Shown: in pieces, positions 13,944 to 26,336 of the stretch
Layout: the number at the start of each line of letters is the position of its first letter
How positions within the stretch are numbered: the stretch's first letter is position 1
Origin: Lunularia cruciata
Taxonomy: Eukaryota > Streptophyta > Marchantiopsida > Lunulariales > Lunulariaceae
NCBI GenBank assembly: GCA_948567375.1
Contig: OX419755.1
Location: forward strand, 20,589,001 to 20,653,000
Length of the DNA: 64,000 bases
Reading direction: 5' to 3'
Translations under genes and position numbers: made by a program
Notes under the pieces: generated by a model
Databases searched by the model: none
The model's input: the letters and a program-made list of their open reading frames with translations, nothing else
Told to the model about the DNA's origin: nothing

Positions 13944-13955
13944 GCTCTTATACCA
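13944..13955 (-). other. Copia primer-binding site
   Basis: On the minus strand this reads TGGTATAAGAGC, one base from the TGGTATCAGAGC that pairs with the 3' end of plant initiator Met tRNA. It lies two bases inside the right LTR, the position expected for a minus-strand element. Confidence 0.8.
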
Positions 13956-13957
13956 TA

Positions 13958-14251
13958 TGAGAAATACAATCATATAGGATACTCAATTTAATATTTGCAC
14001 AAGAATACATGAATTTATATGTTAGATACTTGAGATATATCGAATGACATAGAGTCCATGGCCATACTCTTTGAGAGAGAAGAAGGCCAAAGAGTCATAA
14101 AGGGATACCCTTAACAAGAGATAGTGCTCTTTTCTAGCACGCAAAGGATCAAGCTCATTCTATAGGGCCTTCAATGTGAATAGTAATTTAAAAATCACAA
14201 AGTGTTCATTAGTTTATACTTATTACTAGTTGTATTCATACTAGTCTAACA
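13958..14251 (-). repeat. Copia 5' LTR (right copy)
   Basis: Begins TGAGAAATAC and ends CTAGTCTAACA as in the left LTR, but is about 27 bases longer, mainly through an insertion around 14110-14170. It is adjacent to the primer-binding site, so it is the 5' LTR of the minus-strand element. Confidence 0.85.
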
Positions 14252-16475
14252 AGTATAACTCACATTGGACAGAAGCAAAAGGCATTGGATACCACCATCA
14301 TTCTAGGAAGCTTCAAAGATGAATATTGCAACCACTTCTTTGGTTAGATCTAGCAAGCCTTGAGCAAGTGAAGGCTTTGCTCCAAAACTCTATTCCGAAT
14401 GAAAAGATGGAGCAAGTGAAGGCTTTGCCCAAAACTCTATTCCAAATGATAGGATGTTAAATTTGGAAGTCAAGGAAAAACCACTCAAGAACCCGAAGTT
14501 CTTGTCTTCCATTCTCCAAAAGTCATATTACTTTCAAGATTGCCATACATAGTGCTCATAGCTCAAGTCTCCATTCCAGAACATGGAATAATTTGAGACA
14601 AATTCAATCCTTGAAAGATGTGCAAAATTTGCAATATAAACTAATTAGACCATGGAGTTCAGATGTAAAATCTGCATAATAATGAAGAGTAAAAGAAGCC
14701 ACTAGCACAATGGTGTAACTCAAATATAAAACCAAGACAATGCTTACAACTTGAACAAGCAACAAGTCAAGAGCGCATTAGAACCAAGTGGTTGCACATC
14801 TAATACACAACTATGGGTGCTAATATTATACTTGATAACTCACATAAATACAAATTGCCTAGACTAGCTAAAAATTGGTTTATGACAAATCCTTGTGATA
14901 ACTCCTTTGCCTCTTTATTGGAACATGATTAAAGAGAAGCAAGATTAGCCTCTAGCAATTAGTGAATAAATTATTGCAAATCTTTTTCTTGCCCAAGATT
15001 GTTAAATCAAGCAAATCCTCTTCTCATTCTTTAGTTATCTAGTTTTTGGGTCAAGGAAACCCATTGATTAATTATACACATATCTACACTTGCTAGCTAT
15101 CCTACTATTTTTAGTCTATGAATTAGATCTAATCCTTCATCAAGTAACCATAATCCTTAAATAAGGAATTCATTCATTCATGGAATCAACTTGGGGAACC
15201 ATAACTTAACCAACCATAATTGTCTACCACCACAATTAACCAAGCATAATACAATTATCTACAATCAAGTCTCTACTTGATTCAACATGCATAACTTCTA
15301 AGCTGTCCTCTAAGAGAGTGTGGAATTGGATGTATTGGTCATTTGGTAAGTCTAATCTTCCCTAATTTTGCTATCTTGGCATTTAACAAAATTATCTTTG
15401 AGCTCGGTTTTTATAGTTATTTCCTCCTCTATTGCTCTATATCACTACCATTTGAATCCTCATTGATTAATATACCTCCTCCTTTCCTAGTTACCTCATC
15501 ATGTACAATTCCATAGTAGGTACTTTTATGGCCTCTTATAGTTCTTCTTGTTTAAGAATATTCTTTTTTTTGTCTTCTAACTCTAGCTATTCACTTTCTA
15601 TATATGTGAGTGAGTATTTCTTCTAAATGTATAAGACATTTAGAGAGCATGTGCTCAAAGAATACCAATTTGATTACTCAAAAGGAACATTGTCCTATGT
15701 AGTCAAAAGAGCACTAAAATTGCTCATCAAGTTGGATTCTTGTAATCTACCATCAACCATGCATTTGGCTAGTGCTTGTTATAGGAAAATGTAGAGAGTA
15801 GTTGTTTGTGAATTATCTTGCCAAGGGCCACAAAATAAGAATCAAAATTGTATCCCCTTGAAAGTCCTACATTTGCATCCAAGACTTCTATCCAATGTGC
15901 TCCTATCTAACTTCTCAAGTTTACTCCCAATTTCTTGAAAACTAATCTTTTCATACCCCCAAATCTTTATAGCCATGGGTAGTACATATTCTTAAATCCA
16001 AAGAAGAAACAAAAATCCATTTTTTCCTGATCTCACGTCCATCTCCCATGGATCAATTGTAGTGGTTCTCAAGTTCAACATGTTGTAGTTGTTCAATTGA
16101 ATGATCCCTCTAAGCATTGTGGCTTGTATGTTCACACTTTGGCAAATTGCTAAGATAGAATTTACACTTAAAAGACTCAGCTGTTCACTCACTCTTACCC
16201 CAAGCTATAAGTGGTTGGCTTACAAAGTATCTTGTAGATTAGTAAACACCTCTTAGCACAAAGTGTCTATATTATACTACTCTTGCCCTTTGCTCCAACA
16301 ACATTCAATAGTTGATCAATTATTGTCCCCATATGAGAGTTCTTTAGTATGTAAAAATGTTTTTCAAAAGGAATTCTTTAGAAATACCAGATCTTGTTTA
16401 GAATTTCTTTGCATGTTTGTCCTTTGTGCAAGAGCCAACCTATTCTTTAGAAGAAATTCTTTGGTGGCGGCCAAT
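14252..16475. other. Gene-free AT-rich DNA
   Basis: No protein-coding or RNA gene recognised. The only structure seen is a short tandem duplication at 14362-14456. Confidence 0.5.
14362..14456. repeat. 48-bp tandem duplication
   Basis: Two units begin GAGCAAGTGAAGGCTTTGC at 14362 and 14410 and end AAAAGATG/ATAGGATG. A simple local duplication, with four or five differences between the units. Confidence 0.85.
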
Positions 16476-17055
16476 TGCAATACCATTAGTTAGATGGATT
16501 ATCTAGAGGTGGAAATTGGCTTGGTAATATCTTTAGAGATGTTTTATAGGATGGTCTAAATAGATCAAATAGAGGTGTCACCAAAAGAGTACACCAATTG
16601 ATAGTGTAGAGGCCAAAAACACCCTATAAACTTTAGAGCCAATTTTTCAAGGCTTAAGAAAATAGATTAGGCCTTGAAAATAACCTTATACTTGCCTCTA
16701 AGAGAAAATAAATTGCCTTCTCCTCCCTTTTTTGTCTCATTGAGATCTTTCCAATGGTATCACCCATGCTGTTTTGAGCTTCCTATAGGGAGATTCTCCA
16801 AAAATTCTATTTGGTCAAACTTGTTTGACCAATCAAATAGGACAAAGATTGACATGCATAAATCCATGTAGCTAATCTAAGGGTGGAGCTTGTTGACATA
16901 TCATCAATCTATGTATTTGATAAAAAGGTGTAGCTCCCTTTGAGTGGATCCTCTTTGCTATATAATAAAGACAAGGTGCTCCTTTAGAGCATCAAAGTAT
17001 TGAGGAATGAAACTTGTGTTTCTCTTGGAGTTTCTCCCATCCTCAAAACATTATA
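16476..17055 (+). repeat. 5' LTR of the truncated gypsy copy
   Basis: Starts TGCAATACCATTAG, corresponding to TGTAATACCAAGAG of the young element, and ends at ATTATA (ATTACA in the young copy). It keeps CTATATAATAAAG (about 16960), the TATA-like box seen in both LTRs of the young copy. It is about 150 bases shorter than those LTRs and heavily mutated. Confidence 0.8.
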
Positions 17056-18268
17056 ATGATTAGATTAGGTGTTTTAATCCAATTGGATGGATCATCCCTT
17101 TAGAGGAATATGGACTATTGAGATTAAGTCATTTTGAGGGGAGAAAAATTAGTGCAATCAATAGATTGGAGTGTTTGGGAGCGAGATGGAATGGATGCTC
17201 ATAGAGTGCAATTTCATGCACCTCAATTTTTTTTCTTTAATCCATTTCATATCAAGATTATGTACATCTAATGCAAATAAGTGAGATTATATCTTGTTTA
17301 ACTTTCTTGAGTGTAGTTCATAGACATAGTAATGAATTTGCCAAACTCTTTGATTTTACCTATGGTGGTAAATAATAGAGAGTAGGAGTTGATGATTTAC
17401 CTTTTATTATAATGCAATGGATTTGAGTATACCAAATTATCTCCCTTCCAACACTCAAGTAGAAATCTGTTATGTAGTTAGACCAAAAGTGATGGTTAAG
17501 CATTTCATAGTCCGTAATTTTGGTCATGAATATAATCAACAAGTGAGGTCCTAATGGTAGTCCCAATTTCCAATGCTTTCCTCTTTATTGATCATATTAA
17601 GCTTCTATTGAAGTAGAAAGTATTGATTGAGTGTCTATTGTGTTTACAAATCATGAAACCACAAATGTAGGATCTAATGCAAGGAATGCAAGGAATGTTG
17701 AATAATTTTGGGAGATCAAGATTATAATGGATGTGTTACAAAGTCAAGTATGTATCTTTAGGAACAATAATGTAATGCAAGAAAAAGAATCATCCCAAAA
17801 TCCAATAACAATGGCCAAAGTACCTAGAGAGTCACTCATGCTTATGACACTAACCCCAATCAACAATACAACCAAATTATTAATTTGAGTTAAGAAGATA
17901 TGCAACATTGAGCCTTATAATGGACACCATTCAATAGGCGTAATGGAAAATTGGATCTCAAGAATGAATCGGTACTTTTGATTATTCACAACTAAATCAC
18001 CAATCATTCTGCAAGCATGTTTGCATGTGGATACTTGATCAATAAAGCCCTCACATGGTATGATTCTTGGGAACAATCAGTGTTGGTGGAAAGAAGAAAG
18101 ATCACTTGGACACCTTTGCAAGCAGTGATGTTGAAGAATTTCCAATCTGTGGATTTTGTGCAGATGGTTTGACTATAAAGGTTGAGGCAAAAGAACAACA
18201 TACAAAAATACATGGAGACATTTCTTGATCTACATATTGCAATAACCAATATGAGCACAATAGAAGCT
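17056..18268 (+). pseudogene. Gypsy leader and gag remnant
   Basis: Collinear with 31282-32500 of the young element. The stretch around 17945-18060 aligns base for base with the gag start and keeps the same TTT-TGA frame break as the young copy. Reading is interrupted by many stops and it ends at the target site of the 18269-22031 insertion. Originally this encoded the N-terminal half of Gag. Confidence 0.8.
18264..18268. repeat. Target-site duplication AAGCT (left)
   Basis: AAGCT here and at 22032-22036 flank the inserted element exactly. The young gypsy copy has only one corresponding GGCTC at this point, so the duplication arose on insertion. Confidence 0.85.
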
Positions 18269-18645
18269 TGTGGTGCCCACATTTTTTGTTTTTTTTTTCA
18301 AAATAGAGAAGAAGAAGTATATAGAGAAGTTGGATTGCGCCTGTATGGCCAAAGCAGGCAAAGAAAAGAGTCTTCGGGATGAAACCCAAAGTAAAGTGAC
18401 TTCGAGTAATAAGGCAAAGTACTCAGAAATGCCCTGTCAGCATACAACCCAAAGTAAGGAGTCTTTGTATTGGGGGGAGCCAACTTGAGGCAAAATCAGT
18501 CTAACAACCTTTTGTCGGGGCAAGAAATTCAAGAAGGGAATGTTCAAAACCGGCGGCCCATACGTGTGAAGTATGATTGACAATGACAGGCGCATGCAAG
18601 AGGTGTGATTTCTTGGTAGAAACTTGAATTGAAGAGAGACAGAAA

Positions 18646-19937
18646 GTGCAACTCTATAAAAATTGGGCTTGCAATGAAGCAATGTCAAGCAATTTTCCTT
18701 TGCCGTTGAGAAGTCGTCCTGTAGGTGATCGTGGGAAGGGAAATAGAGTTGAAGATGCACTAGTGTGTAAGGGAGAAGTTGAGAAAGTGAAACCGAGAGA
18801 CAATGAGAAAGCAAAAGAGATGAGTGGAGGAAAGAAGAACTCTGAATTTGCAGTGAGGAATCATGCAATTCAGAGGTTAGACGTAATCGCAAGAATCAAA
18901 GTCTTGAGCCGACTTCGGATTACGTTCTTGGCATGGAACTAGAATGTTAGTTTTCTAGGTTTCATGACTGAGATCATCAAGAGCAAGTGTCTTGATGGGC
19001 CCGAGGAAGAAGTGAAGAGAGGAAATCCGGCTCGCTGGACAAAGTCAGATTGGAGATTAGTACTCGAGAAAGAGGTAGGTGCAGAGCAAGGTGCCATGTT
19101 CTTGGGGAAGGGAAAGATAGTCAAGAAACCCAAGAGATAAGGGATGCATTCTCGTCAAAGTGGATGAAGAATGGCTACAAAGTGGAGAGTTATAAAGATC
19201 ATATCAAGAGGGGAATTGTGAGTGCTCTGATGGCAATCTTGAAGCCAAAGAGAACAACGTATGTGATGAAACACCAAGCGGTGTTCTTTCACAAATTGTT
19301 TGCAAGAGAACCAATCAATTGGGTGAGGTGCTTCCATGAAAGGACGCAACAAATGGTGTGGAATTTGTGGGATGAGTTGCCTCCCCATTCCATCGTGCCG
19401 TTTGCAATGCACTTTTACCTTGGGTTGAATTTGCTCAACTCGGTAGAGTGAACTCAAATGGTGTTGCATTTCCATCCCGACTTAAGAAGAGAAGTTGATG
19501 TAGAGGAGCAACAATACATCCTTCAAATCCAAAGCATAGACGAGTACTACAAGAAGACGGGGAAGAATGTGGAGATAGAGGCGAGTACTCCACAGTCAAA
19601 GAAGCAAAGTTGGCAGGCCGAAGCCGAAGACAAGGGAAAACCTCAAAAGACTAGGAGAAGAAACCCGTGGCAAGGTATGGTGGTGATTGAGTCAGAAGAC
19701 AAAGACTCGGAGGGTGAAGCCGAGTGTAAGTCCAAAGACTCGGAACATGAGGAGGAACCCAAGTTAATGCTACAAAGTGGAGATACAAGTAGCAACAATG
19801 ATGAAGGTGGAGAAATGAAGTCGGTGCTAACTGCTACAGAGGAGGAAGAAGAAGTGCAGGCGGAGATCAAGGCCGAGGACAACAAAAAGTTGGAGGATGA
19901 AATACTTGAGCCCAAAGAGCAAAAGTCTGCGATTTAG
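18646..19937 (+). pseudogene. Broken ORF of unknown family in the 3.76 kb element
   Basis: Several adjacent plus-strand frames (18646-18942, about 18940-19137, 19050-19451, 19458-19937) read as one ancestral protein interrupted by a few stops and frameshifts. The middle part is hydrophobic and aromatic (motifs FFHKLFA and INWVRCFHERT around 19290-19345) and looks like a folded domain. The end (19560-19937) is a lysine/glutamate-rich low-complexity tail. I do not recognise the family. Composition is clearly more GC-rich and coding-like than the surrounding dead gypsy DNA. Confidence 0.5.
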
Positions 19938-20474
19938 AGGGGAGTTTGCTCAAGACGCAAGGCAAAGTGTGAGGCAGGTCCAAGTAAGGTGAAAGAAAAT
20001 TGAATGAAAGCTCGGGAAGCAAGGCGTCAATTCCGATATGAAGACTACATAGATGAAGGCAAGTATCGAATAAAGAAGAAGTGAGAAGGGAGATTGCTAC
20101 GCAAGAAGAGGTAGTTGCGAGTGATGGAGTGGAGTACCTACAGGAGATCATGTGTCCACTGTTGGTGAAATTGGAGCACAAGAAGAAGGAAATGCAGTCA
20201 ACTTGTCTAGAAGTGAAGACTGTTTTGCAGGTCTTATCGAGATAAGAAGAAAAGAACTCCCCGTTGAAGAAAATCATAACCCGAGGTGAGGAGGAAAGTG
20301 AAGTACTACGAGCGGAGGCAGTAATGAAGACTCAGGTAATTGAAGACTTGAAGAGAGAAGTGGTACATTGAGAGGAGCTTGTTAGGAAGAGTGACATAGC
20401 GAGGGAGAGACAAGTAGCAGAGTATGAGATTTGAAGCAACAATTTGCTGATTCAAGAGTAGAACTTATCATGCT

Positions 20475-21125
20475 ATGGCGAGGGTTGTAGCAAAGGAACA
20501 AGAGCTCGATAGAGTCATGGAGAGTGTAGAAGAGAAGAAGCAACTCTGCCAGAGGGAGTTGGCAGTAAGATATAGGGAAGAAGAGAGGTTACAAGAGTTA
20601 CTTCGTAATCAGGAGGAGAAGATTGAACAGAAGGAGAAGGAGAAAGAAACCGTGAAAGCCAAGTTCAAAGCAGAGTTGGTGATGTACAGCGAGGATTGGC
20701 GTGCAGATTGGGAGAGAGAAAGGAAAATGCAATTGGAGCCATTGAAGGAGATTGTCCTCAAGATGAACGCAATGTTAAGTACAAAGGCCAGTGTTTGGAT
20801 TGAAGAAACGAGGCTGCACAAGTTGAAATTGTTGGTGCAGGAGACAAGGCAAAGACATGTGAAAGATACAAATTTGAACGTGTTATTGATAAGTCTCAGG
20901 ACTTGTGTAGATAGGAAGATATTAGAGGTAGAAGATAATATTGCGATCAGATTAGACTTAGTAAAGTTGGAGATAGATAAGCTTCGGAAGGATGTAAGAG
21001 CCAAACCCAAAGTAGATGAAGTAGGAATGCAGATGTCTTTGGAGTTACCATTGGAGACATTAGAGAAGAGTGGGTCAGCAGATAAGGAGTTAGATAAGTT
21101 ACCCACTAGTGGAATTTCAGACTAG
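20475..21125 (+). CDS. Coiled-coil protein of unknown function
   Basis: A 216-residue open frame, mostly heptad-like Glu/Lys/Leu/Arg sequence with long predicted coiled coil from about residue 10 to 100 and again from about 145 to 175. No catalytic motif, signal peptide or membrane segment is visible. It continues the charged frames upstream in the same element and may be the C-terminal exon or second ORF of its product. It may equally be a fragment of the broken ORF. No known family is assigned. Confidence 0.4.
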   Translation: MARVVAKEQELDRVMESVEEKKQLCQRELAVRYREEERLQELLRNQEEKIEQKEKEKETVKAKFKAELVMYSEDWRADWERERKMQLEPLKEIVLKMNAMLSTKASVWIEETRLHKLKLLVQETRQRHVKDTNLNVLLISLRTCVDRKILEVEDNIAIRLDLVKLEIDKLRKDVRAKPKVDEVGMQMSLELPLETLEKSGSADKELDKLPTSGISD

Positions 21126-22031
21126 GAAAGAGAATTGCTGGATCTGGTAGAAGAATTAGAAGTTGTGAAACTTGAAGATAGAGTAGTAGGAAGTAAAGTT
21201 ACTTTGGGTTTGGGTTTGAAAGCCGATGACAAAGTAGACATCGGATTGGATTAGTGACAATTTTGAGATATGAAGAGGTAGATATGAAAAGGTGCATTTT
21301 GGATCTGCAGGTTAGAAGAGTTGTTGTAGACCGGTATAGTTGTTAGAACTGTCAATTTGTTCACTACTTAGGAGTGACATTTGTAGAGAATTGTTGTTCA
21401 GTGCTCATAATTCTAAGAAAAGATAAAGCAAAGTCCTATAAAGCAGTGCTCGTCGCTTGAGCTTGATTCCGAGTATCAGCTTTGCAATTGTGTTTGTGAG
21501 TGTTTGGAGAAATTCTAAGTGTAAGTCAGTGTGCTTGTTGGATGTTGGATTCTGCAACCTTGATCTTCATTTTGTGTGTTTGATCTTGAGTGAAGTGCAA
21601 TCGAAGCAATGCCTTGACAGATCTGAGAGGAATTGTAGTGTTGGTAGTATTCTGCATTAGTGAGTGCAGTACGAAGTTGATGTGAAGCAATTTCAATTGA
21701 GGAAGTTGTGCCTTCAGTGGAGGGGTGGAACACAATTCTGATGCAAATTCGTTTTGCAGTGAAGTGCCATTTTTGGGAGAGCCTGAATCATCACAATCAA
21801 GATTGTTTGAAGGAGTTGTGATTAAGAAGTGTTAATTTGTGACAAGATTGCAAATCAATGCTTGTTACTCCCTTATGGGTGTGGTTTCTACCTGAGAGAT
21901 TAAAGACGCAACCAAGAAGAACTGAAATTGTTACTTTGACTTTGTATTTGGACATTTTTGACTTGTATCTTTGCGGGAACAAACTTTACTTACCCGATTA
22001 CCGCAAAAGTGATATTTGCCGGGTTGTCACA

Positions 22032-22440
22032 AAGCTCTTTAAAATTTAAAATTGGGTTTAAAAGAGAAAATTTACCAAGAGGTAATGGTACAAAATCCTC
22101 ACATCATTTTTGAAGCCATTGCATGTGGTAAGAGAATATAGGAGGAGGCAAAGGGGAGTCACACACAAAAATATTGAGTTGAAACACCATAAATTTGTGT
22201 ACAAGTTCCTATGGAATTAAGAAATACTTTTTTTGAAACCGAGGAGCACGATTGCACCAAGGAGCATAGGGACGAGTTGAAGGAAAGAGAGATGGAGTCA
22301 CACAAGGAAATAGAATCAAGAAAAACAACAACACTATCAAAATTGCGGAAAATTTGTGCACATAGCCTTCAATTGTTGTGCATGCTTCCATAAAGGCCCT
22401 TGGCCTCCATAAATGAATGCAATTGATTATCATGAGTACC
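22032..22440 (+). pseudogene. Gag end of the truncated gypsy copy
   Basis: Begins with the second AAGCT, then matches the young element from AATTTAAA (its 32500 region) through the zinc-knuckle area at 32800-32880. The cysteine codons are mutated and the sequence ends soon after GGCCCTTGGCCT. Confidence 0.75.
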
Positions 22441-25400
22441 CAACAGAAGGCCGTGTTAGTTTGGAATAACTATTCTACATGTAATTGTCTATGAACTTTC
22501 ATTCCCACTACTTAGAGTTGTGATGAAGTACCATATGTATAACCTTGGTATAAATTGCATCTCCTTTCAAGGAATCCAAAGTGGTGAGCCAAATGTTTAC
22601 TTGTAATATATCCCACAAAGCATGTTCTTAATTGAATTACCTTGTAGTAAATGATCAATTTGCATACCTTTGTATCACCTCCCTCAATTATATGCACAAA
22701 AACATGTCTTGGATATTGGATCCTAATGAGATGACCTTCACATAGATTTGAGAGTAACACTTCCACCACAAATCATGACAAGACTCAAGATTTTGAACCA
22801 CACTAAAATTGTTTCAAAAATACAAATTTTAAATTTCATAAGGAAAAGAGAGTAAATCCTTGCATGATTCCAACCCCTGAAAAATAGCTAGAAAGTAATG
22901 ATACTGAAACCATTTAATATACTTGCACCTATTAGAGACCGATCTACTCAACTTTTGATGCATTCGCTCGTTCTCACTTTGCTCCTATAGTGGGCTGTTT
23001 ACCAAAGTTTGAATAGGTTCTATGTATCTTAAGAGGGTGTTAATAAGAGGCATGCACAATCAGTGTGTCGACTCCCCAAACTTCTACTCACCAAATCTTT
23101 TGGTAAGGAATACTTAAAAGAACTAAAGATTACTCTCTCTCTGCATACACCTCACTCCTCGACTTAGTAAATCAAGTCATGTCTCTTTGAGGATGTTCAC
23201 TTGGTATATAGCTCTTTAATTGCTGAAGAGAATACATAAAAAGGTATTATCATTAATATAAGAATATCCTAAAACTCCAAATATAGTAAATTGAAATTTT
23301 ATGAAGTATAATATGATTCAAGGTGAGGATATTCATAAATCAACGGAAAATTAGAAGTAAATAGAACATGAAAATATCATCACTATTTACAACTTGTTCT
23401 CTCCCTTGTAATAAAAAAATCCAAATTGATGAAAATAAAAGTTCATACAAAAGGACAATCTATACATATATTTTATTTTCATGAGAAGTTTAAACACTCT
23501 CAAGAGGTCAAAATTTCTTAATAAACACATACCATTTTTATGGGAGAATTTGAATTATAAAACACATGATTTTATGATATATTGAAACATATTGATATAC
23601 ATATTGTTTCAATGTTGAATGATATACTTTGAGAAGCAACGAAGTATAAAGTAAAATGATAATTCTGATAATAAAATAAATCTACAATAGATTGAAAGAT
23701 ATTATTGTTTCACTACTGAAAAATATAATTTCAGAAGCAGCAAATTATAAAGTAAATTAACAATTATGATAATAAAATAAATCTAGAATTTAATTTTGAA
23801 AAGGTAGAAAGACCCATATTAAGCATTTTCTTACATACCTACACTAATTTCAAATTTTGTACTTTGACTTGTAAACGAGTTGGATTGATTCTAATCTAAA
23901 ACATACTAAATGTAATTTTAGAAAATTAAATGACTCTAATGCACCTCAATTCTAAAGATATATTAAATTGAACTCTAGAAAGAATATAGACTTTATGCAC
24001 TACATCCTACTTGAACAAAAGGTACCAAATTAGATCACGTGAAATGCATGAAGTGGTTCTTTTCCAAAATGAGAGATTCTAAAAACCAAATATTCAAAAG
24101 GATAATTATTTTATGAAAGATTTTCATCATTTTTTATACAAAGAGTGGTGATAACAATAGATAATTCAAAATGTGATTGTTGGGTGAAAGTTGCTTATAA
24201 CTTTCCAATCATTTTCCACCAGTGATAAACTGAAATTCATTGTTACAGAATCTCCAGATTATTAGCTACAAACAGGTCCAAGATTCAGCTTTTTAATTTA
24301 CTCATAAGTCACAACACCCATAGAAAACATAAAGAGTGAATGACAAGGGCTCCAAGATCTTACCAAATAGATTTTTGTCAAGAATTGGAATAACCTGTCT
24401 GTATTTTCAAAATTGTAGTTTATCACTGTTTTAAACAGCATCAAATACAACCAGCAGTAATAACATACAATTAAATACTCTGCAATCTAAAAACAATCTG
24501 CATACAAGTCTCTCCCACTAGATGATGTTCATTCAGAGCTCCTGTTGTTTGTAGAAAGTACAACTTGCATAGCTTGGAAGTAACTCCATGTAAGGATGGA
24601 ATAAGCCACATGAGTGTTCTCCAACCAAGGGAGTTGATGAATAGGGATTGCAGCCTAGAATAAGGTGCATGAGATGAATACATTGCAAATATCTTCATGT
24701 CCCAAAGGAGAGCTCAAAACTCTCAAACCATCTAGAGGGAAAAAGAATCCTAGTGGGAAGTCAAAGGGAGTGGGGACCACACGTGGGCTCCAAAACTTGT
24801 ATTCATGAGTTTGGAATTGTAAATCCAAGGCCTCTAAGCTTATTGTGAAAACAAACACCACTTGAACTACATCCTCTAAAGGGCACAAAATATGAGTGTT
24901 TTCTTAAAAGGATGGAAAAAGATAAGATGGGAAAATTTATTGCCACTTATAGTAAAGCCATGTAGTGTGCTATGGCAAAGAGAGGCCCCATAGGGAACCT
25001 CTTGCCATGTGCTCTCTAGAATATCAATTGTGTGAACTCTCTTGTAGCAATATAGTGGCTATATAATAGAGGTGTTTTGATACTAGAAAAAGTATGGACA
25101 AACAAGATCAAGAAGTGTTTTGATCTCCAATTGAGCAAAGAGCACTAAACAACACTAGACAAGAAATGGTGTTGAAGGCATTGGAGTCATCAACTTGGAC
25201 TACTACCAATGATGCTTGCAATAACCATCTTGTATCTTCTTGGAGTAGCCACAAAAAATTGATGTAGAGACAACAAGGAAGAAAATGATTATTGTAGTTG
25301 TAAGCAAATAGTATTAGAAACCAAAAACAAAAACACATCTCCAATGGCAATGAGGTGCATACTTGAGGTCTCCTTTGAAAGAACTAGGAGACAAGAAGCA

Positions 25401-25991
25401 GTAAAAGGATGAGTTGCTCTAGGGAGCACATGACGTAAGGCAATATGTTGAAAAAATGTAAGGAGAAAAGGAGCATTGGAAGAAGCAATCTTGTAGGTAC
25501 TCAAAACCTTAAAAAAATGTCCAACTTGCTAAGAAATGCAAGGAGTGAGGTAAAGCTTGAGCAAAGAAGGACTTGGTAAGCTGAAACTCCTCATTTGGTT
25601 GTGTAATCATAAGGGAATGAAGGAAGGTCCTCCATAGTGGGTGGATGTAAGGTCTATAAGGCAAACCAGATCTCAAAAGAGAAAGATATTGGCCAAGAGG
25701 GTAAGAGTGCTTGGGTTGCCTATTTGTACTCACTTACTTGACCTAGCATCAAGGAGTAATGAAGGTGACAATGCTCTAGAAATAAGGTGTGGAGTTGTGA
25801 AGACTCTACAATCCACTTGGCTATTGCCTAGGCCCTAATGGTGTAATCCTCTTGGAGGGATGCCTAATCTCCTCTCAAAAACCTATGAATCCTAGAGGTA
25901 ATCTTGCAATATCCCAAAACACCTCTGTAGGCAATAAGAAGTAATGTACATTGTGGAAATATGGCCATAGTAGGGATAAAATAACACATAG

Positions 25992-26048
<57 letters not shown>

Positions 26049-26336
26049 TGGAGCCAACAAGAAGATAAAAGCATGGGGATCCTTGTGTACATCCATGGTG
26101 GAGGTAAACTTGGTAGAAATGCTTGGATAGGTCTAAATGGTGTAACCAAGAATATGAGTATGGAGGAGCCTATATAGCTACTACTAGAGTATGGATGTAA
26201 TTTTGGGGTAGGAATGTTGGTGACCTGTATGCAAGTATGTAAGCAATTAGATCTCCTTCTATGTTGTGCTAGGCCAATCCAGACAAGATTGTGTAGGACG
26301 CTGATGGGATGGGATAATGGATGTGTTGAGGGCCCA
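22441..26336. other. Gene-free AT-rich DNA
   Basis: No recognisable gene. Between 23.3 and 24.4 kb the sequence is especially AT-rich. The minus-strand frame at 25892-26506 is a by-product of the GA microsatellite. The stretch 24.5-26.3 kb has fewer stops but no known domain. Confidence 0.5.
25994..26048. repeat. (GA)n microsatellite
   Basis: An almost uninterrupted run of GA dinucleotides over about 55 bases with one GG interruption near the end (GAGAGGAGAG). Confidence 0.95.

Larger units (their letters stand above)
9039..14251 (-). mobile_element. Degenerate Ty1/copia LTR retrotransposon
   Basis: Two direct LTR copies (9039-9305 and 13958-14251) bracket a minus-strand interior with copia-type gag/protease and reverse-transcriptase remnants in the copia order. 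A primer-binding site near the right LTR and a purine-rich tract near the left LTR (complement of CTCCACCTTAATGG at 9306) fix the orientation. All coding parts are broken by stops and frameshifts, so the element cannot be autonomous. Flanks GATTG (left) and AGTAT (right) do not form a convincing target duplication. LTR divergence by eye is substantial, indicating an old insertion. Confidence 0.85.
18269..22031. mobile_element. Unclassified 3.76 kb inserted element
   Basis: The ends are inferred from the interruption of a known gag sequence and from the perfect 5-bp duplication AAGCT. The element begins TGTGGTGCCCACA and ends GTTGTCACA, so it has the TG...CA ends of LTR-type integration. I could not find the first few hundred bases repeated at the other end, so it has no visible LTR pair, and the ends form at best a 4-base TGTG/CACA inverted repeat. 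It holds a TATA-like TATAAAAAT near 18655 and long, highly charged, partly broken frames from 18.65 to 21.24 kb. It could be a solo LTR of a giant element, or a non-autonomous element. There is no polymerase, integrase or transposase motif. Confidence 0.7.
16476..22440 (+). mobile_element. Truncated gypsy copy, split by a later insertion
   Basis: This is a second, much more decayed member of the gypsy family present intact-length at 30546-37135. It has a 5' LTR (16476-17055), a degenerate primer site, leader and gag (to 18268). It resumes after the inserted element with gag end and zinc-knuckle area (22032 to about 22440). The match to 32530-32890 is clear at GTACAAAATCCTCAC and at GGCCCTTGGCCT. 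All of pol and the 3' LTR are missing. Confidence 0.85.

Noticed and set aside
19643-20277. Minus-strand Ser/Leu-rich ORFs
   Set aside because: Antisense shadows of the Glu/Lys-rich frames of the 18.27-22.03 kb element.
18269-22031. CACTA, hAT, Mutator or Helitron transposon
   Set aside because: Ends, the 5-bp duplication and the lack of terminal inverted repeats do not fit any of them.
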